A DNA stretch of 64,000 nucleotides, taken from the NCBI GenBank assembly GCA_903843305.1, contig CAIMPI010000015.1, forward strand, positions 1 to 64,000. Reading direction: 5' to 3'. The position numbers and the translations under genes were made by a program. Positions 37,628-45,610 of the stretch are shown one piece after another. The DNA comes from an uncultured Chlorobiaceae bacterium. Its GTDB lineage: Bacteria; Bacteroidota; Chlorobiia; Chlorobiales; Chlorobiaceae. Every line of letters begins with the position of its first letter. Within the stretch, counting starts at the first letter, position 1. A model generated the notes under the pieces. That model was not told the DNA's origin, did no database searches, and saw only the letters and a list, made by a program, of their open reading frames with translations.

Positions 37628-38407
37628 TTACCAACGGCTGGTATTGTGGCATGACGCGCAACTTGCACTTGTCCGGCGATGCAATTCGTCATCCGGCACT
37701 TGAGAATCACTTATTTGCTTTGCGTTATTTTTGACTCTTATGTTTGGCGATGTATCTGATTGGGCATCAATTTCCTGGGGGCGTAACGCAAGCTGCGGGG
37801 ATATTGACGACCATTTGCCTTCATCGGTTATTGGATGGATGTTTCTTTTAGAGTCATGTCCGTGATGACTTTCTCTTCCCTCTCCTCTCTCTGAATAACC
37901 ATAGAACTCTTCTTCCCCCAAGCCTCTTTCTGTAGCTGTATCAGCAAAAGCCAGTTCTTGTGAAACTCCATTGACATCAGCCCGTTTATCAGGTGCCTGT
38001 CCTCCTTTATTGTCCCAAGAATTGGAAATGCTTCTTCCAAGATCCAGAATTCCGGAAAATGGCTGAACCTTGAAGTAGGTGCCGAAACCAAAAAAGAGGG
38101 AAAGCACCAGGATCACAAGAAGTTCTCCGGGACTCTGTAATCCCGTTTTTGCCTTGCTTTTCAGATAAGAGAAAAAAGCTTTCCAGTTGATAAAAAAAAG
38201 ATGGCAGAGAGAAAGTATGGAAAAAGCAAATCCAAAAATGATATGCTGGTTTTGCCAGGCTGGTTTGTTCAGTCCACATAATTCCCAAACAAAACCAGGA
38301 GCTCTGCCTGGGAAAATATAGAGAATAACTCCAGAAACGAGAATCATGAGGAAAGAGAGGAAAAGCCCAAAACTGGTAAATGACCGCCAATTGAAAGATC
38401 GATTCAT
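37628..38407 (-). CDS. DUF4405-like membrane protein with C-terminal CxxCH motif
   Basis: A 259-residue protein. About 120 N-terminal residues form three to four helices with conserved His pairs (WQNQHIIFG, LCHLFFINWKAFF), the pattern of DUF4405, a cytochrome b-like family. About 110 polar, low-complexity residues rich in Asp, Glu, Ser and His follow (HHGHDSKRNIH). The last residues, SCASCHNTSRW, contain CxxCH, a covalent heme c site. A membrane-anchored cytochrome is plausible but heme attachment is not proven. It is monocistronic, in a redox and efflux neighbourhood. Confidence 0.6.
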   Translation of the reverse strand: MNRSFNWRSFTSFGLFLSFLMILVSGVILYIFPGRAPGFVWELCGLNKPAWQNQHIIFGFAFSILSLCHLFFINWKAFFSYLKSKAKTGLQSPGELLVILVLSLFFGFGTYFKVQPFSGILDLGRSISNSWDNKGGQAPDKRADVNGVSQELAFADTATERGLGEEEFYGYSERGEGRESHHGHDSKRNIHPITDEGKWSSISPQLALRPQEIDAQSDTSPNIRVKNNAKQISDSQVPDDELHRRTSASCASCHNTSRW

Positions 38408-38606
38408 AGGATTTCTTTGCTTATTTGTTCATTTATTACATGTCTGCTGTAAGGTGGGACGACTTATTTTTTCTTTTCTTGCGGGGCAAATTTGATTTTC
38501 ACCATGTTAACCGCAAGCTGCGCGAAGATAAAAGCCGGAACTACTCGTGAAGCGATCCTTGGTGATCAGATGAATATTTCTTTGAGGCGTGGAAAACGTG
38601 CCGCAC

Positions 38607-38628
38607 CTCCATAGGGGTTCCTATGGAG
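38607..38628. repeat. Perfect 9-bp hairpin in an otherwise unassigned gap
   Basis: CTCCATAGG, a GGTT loop, and CCTATGGAG. It lies in the 274-bp gap between the periplasmic MsrB gene and the DUF4405 gene. A 35-codon frame on the minus strand of the gap (ending KIKFAPQEKKK) has no recognisable match. Confidence 0.5.
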
Positions 38629-38681
38629 TTCCTGCACCGGAACGAATTTGAAAAAAATATCTTCCTGCAAAGAAGTGAGAA

Positions 38682-39236
38682 TCAAGATTTATCCGGCTCG
38701 AACTCGAGTACGATAGAGTTCATGCAGAAACGTTTTCCCATAGGGGGCGGTCCGTCGTCGAAAACGTGACCAAGGTGTGCTTTGCAGCGTCCGCACACGA
38801 CTTCTGTTCTCTCCATCCCGAATGACAAGTCTTTCCGGTACAAGACACTGTTCGTGTGTACGGTTTCAAAAAAACTTGGCCATCCGCAGGTACTGGCAAA
38901 CTTGGCATCGGATCGGAAGAGCATATTACCACATGCCGCACAGAAGTAGGTTCCTTTTCCCTCATAATCCCAGTACTTACCTGTAAATGCCTGCTCAGTT
39001 GACCCATGGCGCGCCACGTCATACACCGCAGGAGAAAGTACCTGTTTCCATAGGGAATCAGAAAGATTCAAGCTGGTTGTATCAGTACGCGAGTAGTATG
39101 GATTGACGGGTTGTTGCTCTTCAATCATTGCTTCAGGTTTTTTAGTTACTGTTGGGAGCTGCGCCCCATTGCATGCAGATAGCGTAACCATCAACACCAG
39201 AAAGAAAAGAACAGTTCGTTTTACTGAAGTAATCAT
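38682..39236 (-). CDS. Periplasmic MsrB-type methionine sulfoxide reductase (lipoprotein)
   Basis: A 184-residue protein with a lipoprotein signal (LFFLVLMVTLSAC, lipobox LSAC). The MsrB domain has zinc CxxC pairs (CAAC, CGRC), STCGWPSF, GHVFDDGPPP and the catalytic Cys in RFCMNSIVLEF. It would repair R-methionine sulfoxide in envelope proteins. It is separate from the cytosolic MsrB-MsrA fusion at 28.7-29.6 kb. Electron supply to the periplasm is unclear; the DUF4405 protein downstream is a speculative partner. Confidence 0.9.
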   Translation of the reverse strand: MITSVKRTVLFFLVLMVTLSACNGAQLPTVTKKPEAMIEEQQPVNPYYSRTDTTSLNLSDSLWKQVLSPAVYDVARHGSTEQAFTGKYWDYEGKGTYFCAACGNMLFRSDAKFASTCGWPSFFETVHTNSVLYRKDLSFGMERTEVVCGRCKAHLGHVFDDGPPPMGKRFCMNSIVLEFEPDKS

Positions 39237-39294
39237 GATTTTTTAAACCTGAACATTATGCTTTTTTCATGGAATTTCTGGTAAGTGCTAAATA

Positions 39295-41457
39295 TCACCT
39301 ACGTCCCCCTAATTTGACTTTTGCCAGCATATTTTTGACGTTTTCAATGTTGATAATTGGTTTTTTGAGAGGTTGGAGGTTGGGATCTTCGTAGGTGTCT
39401 TCTGGTATACCGGTCTGGACGGGATAAATGAGTATATAGCTGTTTTTCTGGAAATATCTGTTGAGATAGACTGGAATTTTGGCCATCTTTGGCTGGTATG
39501 ATGGGTGATTTTTCCGACTCATCACAATAATGAGGTTATCATCATTTTTAATCTCACTTGACAGAACCAGAAAATCATCCCACTCCTTGAAAACCTTGTA
39601 CTCGACATTGGGAAAATTCTCCGCATAGGCTTCTTTCAGATACGCAATGGTTTGTTTTGATGCGTACACCATCAGCTTACTACCTGTATTTTTTATAATG
39701 TTAATGAGCCTCTGCATCCAGAGCACGAAACCAATCTCATTTTCCGCTCCCTGCGGAATAACAGCAATAGTCCTCTTGATTGTAGCAAGAGGCTGGAATG
39801 GCTTATAAATAAAGGTTGTGACATTACTCCTGCCAAGAATTTTCTCTGATGAACTGCCGAGAAAACTGTCTGAGAGAACACTCTTGTGGTGAACTCCCAA
39901 AATCAGATCCGTGATTTTCTGCTCTCTGATAACACCTGCAATGCCATTTACTACATCGTTGTCATAACGAAGCAGCCCAGTCAGCACATTATCGGTGGAC
40001 GATGCAGCCACTGTGGCCATTTCAAGAATTTTCTCTGCATTCTTTTCTGCTGTTTCGTCGGGCAAACTGTTATCGGCAACATGCATGGCATAAATACCAT
40101 TGCGGGTTTTACCGGATCTCACGGTGACACTAAGATTGACCAGTTCGTCAACGGTGTTCATGTCATTCGTATGAATCAGTATCCGTTTTTCAGCGGTCAG
40201 TTGTCCAGGTTTTGCAGCAGCGTCATCAGCCGCATCAGCCAAAGCGATATTACGAGCACCTTTTTCGCCAATAACTGTTGCCAGAGTGCAGGTTACAAGA
40301 ATAAAAAGTATTGTGCCGTTCAGAACACTTTCATCAAGCAGTCTGACCGGAGTGCCGTTGAGGGTATACCCGGTAATCATGTTGTACCCGATCATTACCG
40401 TCGCAAGAGCCAACGCGGCATGAGCACTGATCAGTCCGAAAATTAACCTTCGCTGATCAAGCGAAAACCCGAAGAGTTTCTGGGTAATCCAGGCTGAAAG
40501 ATATTTGGCCACTGTAGCGGCTAACGTAACGACCAGGGCGACCTTAATGGTTTCATAACCCTTGAAAAATGCCTGAATATTGATCAGCATACCGACACCA
40601 ATCAAAAAAAACGGAATAAAGATGGCATTGCCGACAAACTTGATTCTGTTCATGAGCGGCGATGTTCGGGGAATCAACCGGTTCAGGGCAAGACCTCCAA
40701 GAAATGCACCGATAATGGCTTCAACACCAGCCGCTTCAGCAAGAAAACCACTGAAAAAGACCATTGCCAGTACAAAGAGGTACTGCAAGACACTGTCATC
40801 AAAATGCTTGAAAAACCAACGCGCAATCACCGGAAAAAGCAGAAGGACAACCAGGCCGAAAAGTGTTACCCCGATAACAAGCCGTATCCAGAATCCGCTC
40901 ATCAACTCCCCTGATGAGATTCCAACCACAACCGCCAACACCAGCAGTGCAAGAGTATCGGTGATAATGGTACCTCCGATAGCTACATTAACCGCCTTGT
41001 TCTTGGCAATGCCAAGCTTGCTTATGACCGGATAGAGAATAAGCGTGTGCGATGCAAAAATACTGCCGATAAGTATTGATGAAAGCAGCGAGAACTGCAG
41101 AATATAGAGCGCCACGATAATGCCCAGCGCAATGGAAATAAGGAAGGTGTAAAGCCCGAACAGGATACTTTTAGTGCTGTTTTTGCGAAAATCGGCAACA
41201 TCAATCTCCAACCCCGCAAGAAACATGATATAGAGCAGACCAACAGTTCCGAACAAAATAATACTGCTGTCGCGCAACATCAGGTTCAATCCGTGAGGGC
41301 CAATAACCGCACCGGCAATAATCAGGCTGATCAAGCTTGGAATTTTCAGCCGACTCAGAAGAACCGGCGCAAACAGGATGATAAACAGTATTAGTGAAAA
41401 CTGTAATACAGGGTTTTTCAAAGGCAACGATAAATCGAGCAGGCTCATCAACAGCAT
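39295..41457 (-). CDS. CPA2-family cation/proton antiporter with C-terminal universal-stress-like domain
   Basis: A 720-residue protein. The N-terminal ~400 residues are a 12-13 helix Na+/H+ exchanger fold (RLKIPSLISLIIAGAVIGPH, FLAGLEIDVADF, GGTIITDTLALLVLA, GVEAIIGAFLGGLAL). The C-terminal ~300 residues are cytosolic, with two weakly UspA-like segments. It resembles KefB/GerN-type exchangers and would exchange Na+ or K+ for H+. The final codons overlap a 20-mer repeated at 1936-1955. Confidence 0.88.
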   Translation of the reverse strand: MLLMSLLDLSLPLKNPVLQFSLILFIILFAPVLLSRLKIPSLISLIIAGAVIGPHGLNLMLRDSSIILFGTVGLLYIMFLAGLEIDVADFRKNSTKSILFGLYTFLISIALGIIVALYILQFSLLSSILIGSIFASHTLILYPVISKLGIAKNKAVNVAIGGTIITDTLALLVLAVVVGISSGELMSGFWIRLVIGVTLFGLVVLLLFPVIARWFFKHFDDSVLQYLFVLAMVFFSGFLAEAAGVEAIIGAFLGGLALNRLIPRTSPLMNRIKFVGNAIFIPFFLIGVGMLINIQAFFKGYETIKVALVVTLAATVAKYLSAWITQKLFGFSLDQRRLIFGLISAHAALALATVMIGYNMITGYTLNGTPVRLLDESVLNGTILFILVTCTLATVIGEKGARNIALADAADDAAAKPGQLTAEKRILIHTNDMNTVDELVNLSVTVRSGKTRNGIYAMHVADNSLPDETAEKNAEKILEMATVAASSTDNVLTGLLRYDNDVVNGIAGVIREQKITDLILGVHHKSVLSDSFLGSSSEKILGRSNVTTFIYKPFQPLATIKRTIAVIPQGAENEIGFVLWMQRLINIIKNTGSKLMVYASKQTIAYLKEAYAENFPNVEYKVFKEWDDFLVLSSEIKNDDNLIIVMSRKNHPSYQPKMAKIPVYLNRYFQKNSYILIYPVQTGIPEDTYEDPNLQPLKKPIINIENVKNMLAKVKLGGRR

Positions 41458-41636
41458 GGCGTATATTAAATTTTTGTCGCCAGATACTTAAAAAAAAGCA
41501 GCTTCAACAATAAAACCGGCCAAGGCAAAACGCGGTACAGTTCTTCGGAAATATGCATATCTTTTCAGTCGAACCCAAACAGACAACGTATGCCCTTCGC
41601 ACGCTCAATCTCCAGAAACCCTTTTCCTTACCATCC

Positions 41637-41963
41637 ATGCACTGGTTCTATCTGATTATCGCCATTTTGCTTGAAGTCTCCGGCACAACCTGCATGAAAT
41701 TTTCTGAAGGATTCAGTAAACTTGTGCCAACACTTTTTATCTTTATTTTCTACGGGCTGAGCTTTTCCTTTCTCTCACTGGCACTCAAGGTACTGCCCAT
41801 CGCATTGACGTATGCTATCTGGTCGGGGGTCGGAACAGCGGCAATTACCGTTATCGGCGTACTCTGGTTTGGAGAAGGGATCAATGCCATCAAACTTATC
41901 TCCCTGCTGCTGATTATTATCGGCGTTGCAGGGTTACACTATGGTCAGGAACAGCTTCACTAA
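41637..41963 (+). CDS. Small multidrug resistance (SMR) family transporter
   Basis: A 108-residue protein with four transmembrane helices. HWFYLIIAILLEVSGTTCMK carries the essential Glu of TM1, and ALTYAIWSGVGTAAITVIGV matches SMR TM3. Family members function as dimers exporting quaternary cations, guanidinium or polyamines; EmrE-like and SugE-like members cannot be separated with certainty. ATG 41637 is chosen because it starts TM1; the frame is open back to 41553. It lies 3 nt before proB. Confidence 0.9.
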   Translation: MHWFYLIIAILLEVSGTTCMKFSEGFSKLVPTLFIFIFYGLSFSFLSLALKVLPIALTYAIWSGVGTAAITVIGVLWFGEGINAIKLISLLLIIIGVAGLHYGQEQLH

Positions 41964-41966
41964 CCT

Positions 41967-43049
41967 ATGAAACAGCAACACATTTATAAAAAAATTGTCG
42001 TCAAGGTCGGCACCAACGTCATTACAGGAAAAAACGGCGAACTGGACCTTGAGATCCTCAGCAGCCTGACTGCACAGATAGCCACACTGCAAAAACAGGG
42101 AATTCAGGTTATTCTCGTCTCATCAGGCGCAGTCGGAGCCGGACGGTCGCTTGTCAAGCTCTCGGGTACCATCGCGCCCGTTGCCGCCCGGCAGGTACTC
42201 TCCTCCACCGGACAGATCAAGCTGATCAGCACCTATAACGACCTTTTTTTACAGCACGGACTAATCACCGCACAGATTCTGGTCACCAAGAGTGATTTCA
42301 GCGACCGCCTGCACTATCTCAACATGCAGACCTGCTTCACCTCCCTTCTCCAGCAGAACATCATCCCTGTCGTCAATGAGAACGATGCTGTTTCGGTCAC
42401 GGAGCTGATGTTTACCGATAATGATGAGCTCTCCGGCCTTATCGCCTCCATGATGGATGTTGAGGGCTATATCATTCTCTCGCATGTTGACGGTCTCTTC
42501 GACATGAAAAGCGGCAACGGCACTATCATCCCGGTCATTGACCCCTCGACCAAACATTTTCACCAGTACATCAATCCGGGAAAATCAGAGTTCGGCAGAG
42601 GTGGCATGCTGACCAAATGCCATATTGCGCAAAAGCTCTCTCGGCTTGGTATTACCGTTCATATCGCCAACGGACGCACGCCGGATATTCTCCTCTCAAT
42701 TCTTGAGGGAGAAAAAACTGGCACAACATTTCTGCCACAAAAACCGACACACGGGCCAAAACGCTGGATTGCCAACAGCGAAGGGATGGAAAAGGGGGCC
42801 GTCACCGTCAATATGGGCGCTGAAATGGCGCTGGTGGCCGGAGAGCGAGCCAACAGCCTGCTGCCGGTAGGAATTGTCTCGGTTGAAGGGAGCTTCCTGA
42901 AAGGCGACATTATCAAGGTCTGCTCCACGGACGGAACCATCATTGGATACGGCATGGCACAGTACACTTCAGAAAAAACAGTGGCGCTCATGGGACAGAA
43001 AGATCAGAAGCCTCTGATTCATTACGACTATCTCTACATTACAAACTGA
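41967..43049 (+). CDS. proB: Glutamate 5-kinase
   Basis: A 360-residue amino-acid kinase. VVKVGTNVITGKNGELDLE is the ATP-binding start, and VSSGAVGAGRSL and VNENDAVSVTELMFTDND mark the active site. A C-terminal PUA domain (about residues 275-350) is present, giving the two-domain form found in E. coli. It phosphorylates glutamate in proline synthesis and is normally feedback-inhibited by proline. It is followed by proA after 12 nt. Confidence 0.95.
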   Translation: MKQQHIYKKIVVKVGTNVITGKNGELDLEILSSLTAQIATLQKQGIQVILVSSGAVGAGRSLVKLSGTIAPVAARQVLSSTGQIKLISTYNDLFLQHGLITAQILVTKSDFSDRLHYLNMQTCFTSLLQQNIIPVVNENDAVSVTELMFTDNDELSGLIASMMDVEGYIILSHVDGLFDMKSGNGTIIPVIDPSTKHFHQYINPGKSEFGRGGMLTKCHIAQKLSRLGITVHIANGRTPDILLSILEGEKTGTTFLPQKPTHGPKRWIANSEGMEKGAVTVNMGAEMALVAGERANSLLPVGIVSVEGSFLKGDIIKVCSTDGTIIGYGMAQYTSEKTVALMGQKDQKPLIHYDYLYITN

Positions 43050-43061
43050 ACTCCATTCGAC

Positions 43062-44318
43062 ATGAAGGAAACGATAACGAAACAGCTTGGAGCGGTCTTG
43101 CAGGCAAGCCGCGAGATCATCACCCTTACCGACGAGGCGATCAACCGTCTGCTCTGCGACCTTGCCGACAGCATATCTGCGCATCAGGAGTCTATTCTCA
43201 CCGCCAATAAAAAAGATGTGGAGAGAATGGATCCCGCAGATCCAATGGTTGACCGGCTGCTGCTGAACCCTTCAAGGCTCGAAGCCATTGCCGCCGACAT
43301 CCGCAACGTCGCTTCGCTCACCTCCCCACTCGATGTGGTGCTTGAAGAGCGAGTGCTTCAGAATGGGCTTGGCCTGAAAAAGGTGACTGTTCCCATCGGC
43401 GTCATTGGCATCATCTACGAAGCAAGGCCGAATGTCACCTTCGACGTCTTCGCCCTCTGCCTGAAGTCGGGTAACGCCACCGTACTCAAGGGCGGCAGCG
43501 ATGCCATGTACTCCAACATCGCCATTGTTGAGCTTATCCATAGCGTCCTGAAAGAGCACAGCATCAACCCCGATACCATCTACCTGCTGCCCGCAGCGCG
43601 GGAGGCCGCAGCGGTCATGCTGAACGCCGTAGGGTATATTGACATGATCATCCCCAGAGGAAGCCAGAAGCTGATCGACTTTGTGCGCGACAACGCCAAG
43701 GTTCCCGTTATCGAAACCGGCGCAGGTATTGTGCACACCTATTTCGACAAGAGCGGCGACCTTGAGCTTGGCAAACAGGTAATATTCAACGCCAAAACCC
43801 GTCGCCCAAGCGTCTGCAATGCGCTCGACACCCTCATCATCCACAGCAACCGCCTTGGCGACCTCCCTGCTCTCGTTGAGCCGCTTCTGGAAAAGCAGGT
43901 GCTGCTCTTTGCCGATGAGGCCGCTTTTGCCGCCTTGCATGGGCACTACCCTGATGCGCTCCTTCAGTTAGCCGACGCGGAGCACTTCGGGACAGAGTTC
44001 CTCTCCCTGAAAATGTCGGTGAAAACCGTCTCATCCCTTGACGAGGCGCTGGAACATATCGCCCACTACAGCTCACGCCACAGCGAAGCCATCATCGCCA
44101 CCGATGCCGCCACAACCGCCACCTTCCTGAAGCGCGTTGATGCCGCTGTGGTCTATGCCAACACCTCAACCGCTTTTACTGATGGCGCACAGTTCGGTCT
44201 TGGGGCCGAGATCGGCATCAGCACCCAGAAGCTCCACGCCCGAGGGCCAATGGCGTTGAAGGAGTTGACGACCTATAAATGGATTATTGAGGGGAACGGG
44301 CAGGTGAGGCCGGTGTGA
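43062..44318 (+). CDS. proA: Gamma-glutamyl phosphate reductase
   Basis: A 418-residue aldehyde-dehydrogenase-fold enzyme. [12 protein letters not shown]-like [37 protein letters not shown] and the catalytic Cys region [16 protein letters not shown] identify it. It reduces glutamyl phosphate to the semialdehyde for proline. It ends a proB-proA pair. Accessory DNA begins after its stop: the integron cassette boundary is 173 bp downstream. The intervening DNA (44319-44490) holds a weak 6-bp hairpin and no gene. Confidence 0.95.
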   Translation: MKETITKQLGAVLQASREIITLTDEAINRLLCDLADSISAHQESILTANKKDVERMDPADPMVDRLLLNPSRLEAIAADIRNVASLTSPLDVVLEERVLQNGLGLKKVTVPIGVIGIIYEARPNVTFDVFALCLKSGNATVLKGGSDAMYSNIAIVELIHSVLKEHSINPDTIYLLPAAREAAAVMLNAVGYIDMIIPRGSQKLIDFVRDNAKVPVIETGAGIVHTYFDKSGDLELGKQVIFNAKTRRPSVCNALDTLIIHSNRLGDLPALVEPLLEKQVLLFADEAAFAALHGHYPDALLQLADAEHFGTEFLSLKMSVKTVSSLDEALEHIAHYSSRHSEAIIATDAATTATFLKRVDAAVVYANTSTAFTDGAQFGLGAEIGISTQKLHARGPMALKELTTYKWIIEGNGQVRPV

Positions 44319-44542
44319 TGGATTAGGGGGAATGTGCTGATGGTTTAGAGGGATTGGGATAAGCCAGCAAGAATAAACAGATATCATTTTTATACAATCT
44401 TTTAGATGACTTTTCGGATTAATTTGGAAGTTGCGAAATACAGAAATTTGTTTCTGCTTTTTCCGAATTAGGTAGTTCAGTCTAAACAATGTTAGAGCCC
44501 CGCACTCAGTGATCTTTACTTCAAGCAGACTATAGTACTTCT

Positions 44543-45499
44543 ATGATTGATGAGAGATGTCCAATTTGCGATTTGCTACTGGAGGAGAAGGGCGCTTCCG
44601 GTAACAATTACCAGTACCGATGCCAGCGCTGCGGTACGTTTCAGCTTACGGTAACTGCGAAGCATATGTTGGTGCACGAGTTTTCGGGCGCGGACGACCT
44701 GAAAAGAGCAGTTCTAAGTCACGCGGTACGAAAGATGCAAGCGAGCACGGAATGGCCCCAACTGACTAGCCATTCCTGCGAGCAAATCCTGAAGCAAAGC
44801 GGCCTGCCGAAGCCGGTGGAGCAAGCGCAGAACCTCCTCCTCTGGCTAGGCAAGGCTGCGGAAGCGAGCGATTCGATCGTGACCGAAAGTTGTGAAGCGC
44901 TGCAGGCAATCATTGGCGGTCGGCGGCCGGAGTCGGTTTACTACGTCGCCAGTTACCTGGTGAACCAAGGTTCAATCACGTATGACCGGACGGATAATGC
45001 CAAATTGACACCGCCATTGAGGTTTCAGATGAAGTTCGAGGGATGGGGGCGCTACGATCAACTCATGCACGAGTCTGCCGAATCTCGAATCGCTTTCATG
45101 GCCATGAAGTTCGGCGACCCTGAACTAGACGCAATCGTAGAAAACGTTTTCCGACCAGCAGTGGCTGCTGCAGGATTTGAACTTAGGATTCTCACAGACG
45201 TTCCGAAGGCTGGTCTCATAGACGACCGGCTGAGGGTAGAAATTCGACGTAGTCGATTCCTCATCGCTGACATCACACACCAGAACCCGGGTGCCTACTG
45301 GGAGGCTGGTTTTGCGGAAGGCTTGGGCAAGCCCGTGATCTACACTTGCAAGAAAGAGGCGTTCGCGGCTGGCGCTTCTCACTTTGATACGAATCACCAC
45401 CTTACTGTAATGTGGCATGAGGACGCAAAGCAGGTCACTGAGGACCTAAAGGGTACCGTCAGGGCGACCCTACCAAGTGAAGCGAAACTCAATGATTAG
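44543..45499 (+). CDS. Zinc-ribbon protein with nucleoside-deoxyribosyltransferase-like domain
   Basis: A 318-residue cassette-encoded protein. Residues 6-30 form a Cys4 zinc ribbon (CPIC, CQRC). The middle (about 50-170) is helical and may hold a winged helix. The last ~130 residues resemble the nucleoside 2-deoxyribosyltransferase/TIR-like N-glycosidase fold: IAFMAMKFGDPELD, then LIADITHQNPGAYWEAGFAE, with GLGKPVIYT. E254 in YWEAGF is at the position of the catalytic Glu of the family. It could cleave a nucleotide such as NAD+, as other defence effectors do; this is inference. The exact family is not recognised. Confidence 0.65.
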   Translation: MIDERCPICDLLLEEKGASGNNYQYRCQRCGTFQLTVTAKHMLVHEFSGADDLKRAVLSHAVRKMQASTEWPQLTSHSCEQILKQSGLPKPVEQAQNLLLWLGKAAEASDSIVTESCEALQAIIGGRRPESVYYVASYLVNQGSITYDRTDNAKLTPPLRFQMKFEGWGRYDQLMHESAESRIAFMAMKFGDPELDAIVENVFRPAVAAAGFELRILTDVPKAGLIDDRLRVEIRRSRFLIADITHQNPGAYWEAGFAEGLGKPVIYTCKKEAFAAGASHFDTNHHLTVMWHEDAKQVTEDLKGTVRATLPSEAKLND

Positions 45500-45520
45500 G
45501 TCTACAGTTTGGTAGACGGA

Positions 45521-45578
45521 CTCTAACAAGCCATTTGAGCCGACGCATATCGGCGCGGCTCAAATGGCTTGTTATAAC
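45521..45578 (+). other. Integron attC recombination site
   Basis: R'' CTCTAAC, then AAGCCATTTGAGCCG pairing perfectly over 15 bp with CGGCTCAAATGGCTT, then R' GTTATAAC. The apex is ACGCATATCGGCG, in which CGC/GCG can pair with one unpaired A on the 5' side, the extrahelical base typical of attC. The layout closely parallels the 60-bp attC of aadA1 (CCGACGC...GGCGCGG). Confidence 0.9.
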
Positions 45579-45610
45579 TTGACTCAGCATTACACCAAAA
45601 AGAAGTAATT

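Larger units (their letters stand above)
44491..45578 (+). mobile_element. Integron gene cassette
   Basis: The 5' boundary is a GTTAGAG core site at 44491. The single open gene begins 52 bp further on, and a 58-bp attC follows its stop by 21 bp. Recombination between the G and TT at 44491 and 45571 would excise a 1080-bp circle. In that circle the rejoined core reads GTTAGAG, exactly complementary to the attC R'' box CTCTAAC (45521-45527). The match of the two ends is the key evidence that the cassette was mobilised as a unit. No integrase gene is in the window. Confidence 0.85.

Noticed and set aside
38460-38580. Minus-strand frame ending KIKFAPQEKKK as a small gene
   Set aside because: About 35 codons, no clear start, no recognised family.
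43272-43946. Long antisense open frame in proA
   Set aside because: It mirrors a conserved coding region and has no ribosome-binding site or family match.
44441-44463. Hairpin CAGAAA-TTTG-TTTCTG before the cassette, considered as attI or an older attC
   Set aside because: It lacks core boxes at both ends and the extrahelical bases; more likely a weak proA terminator.
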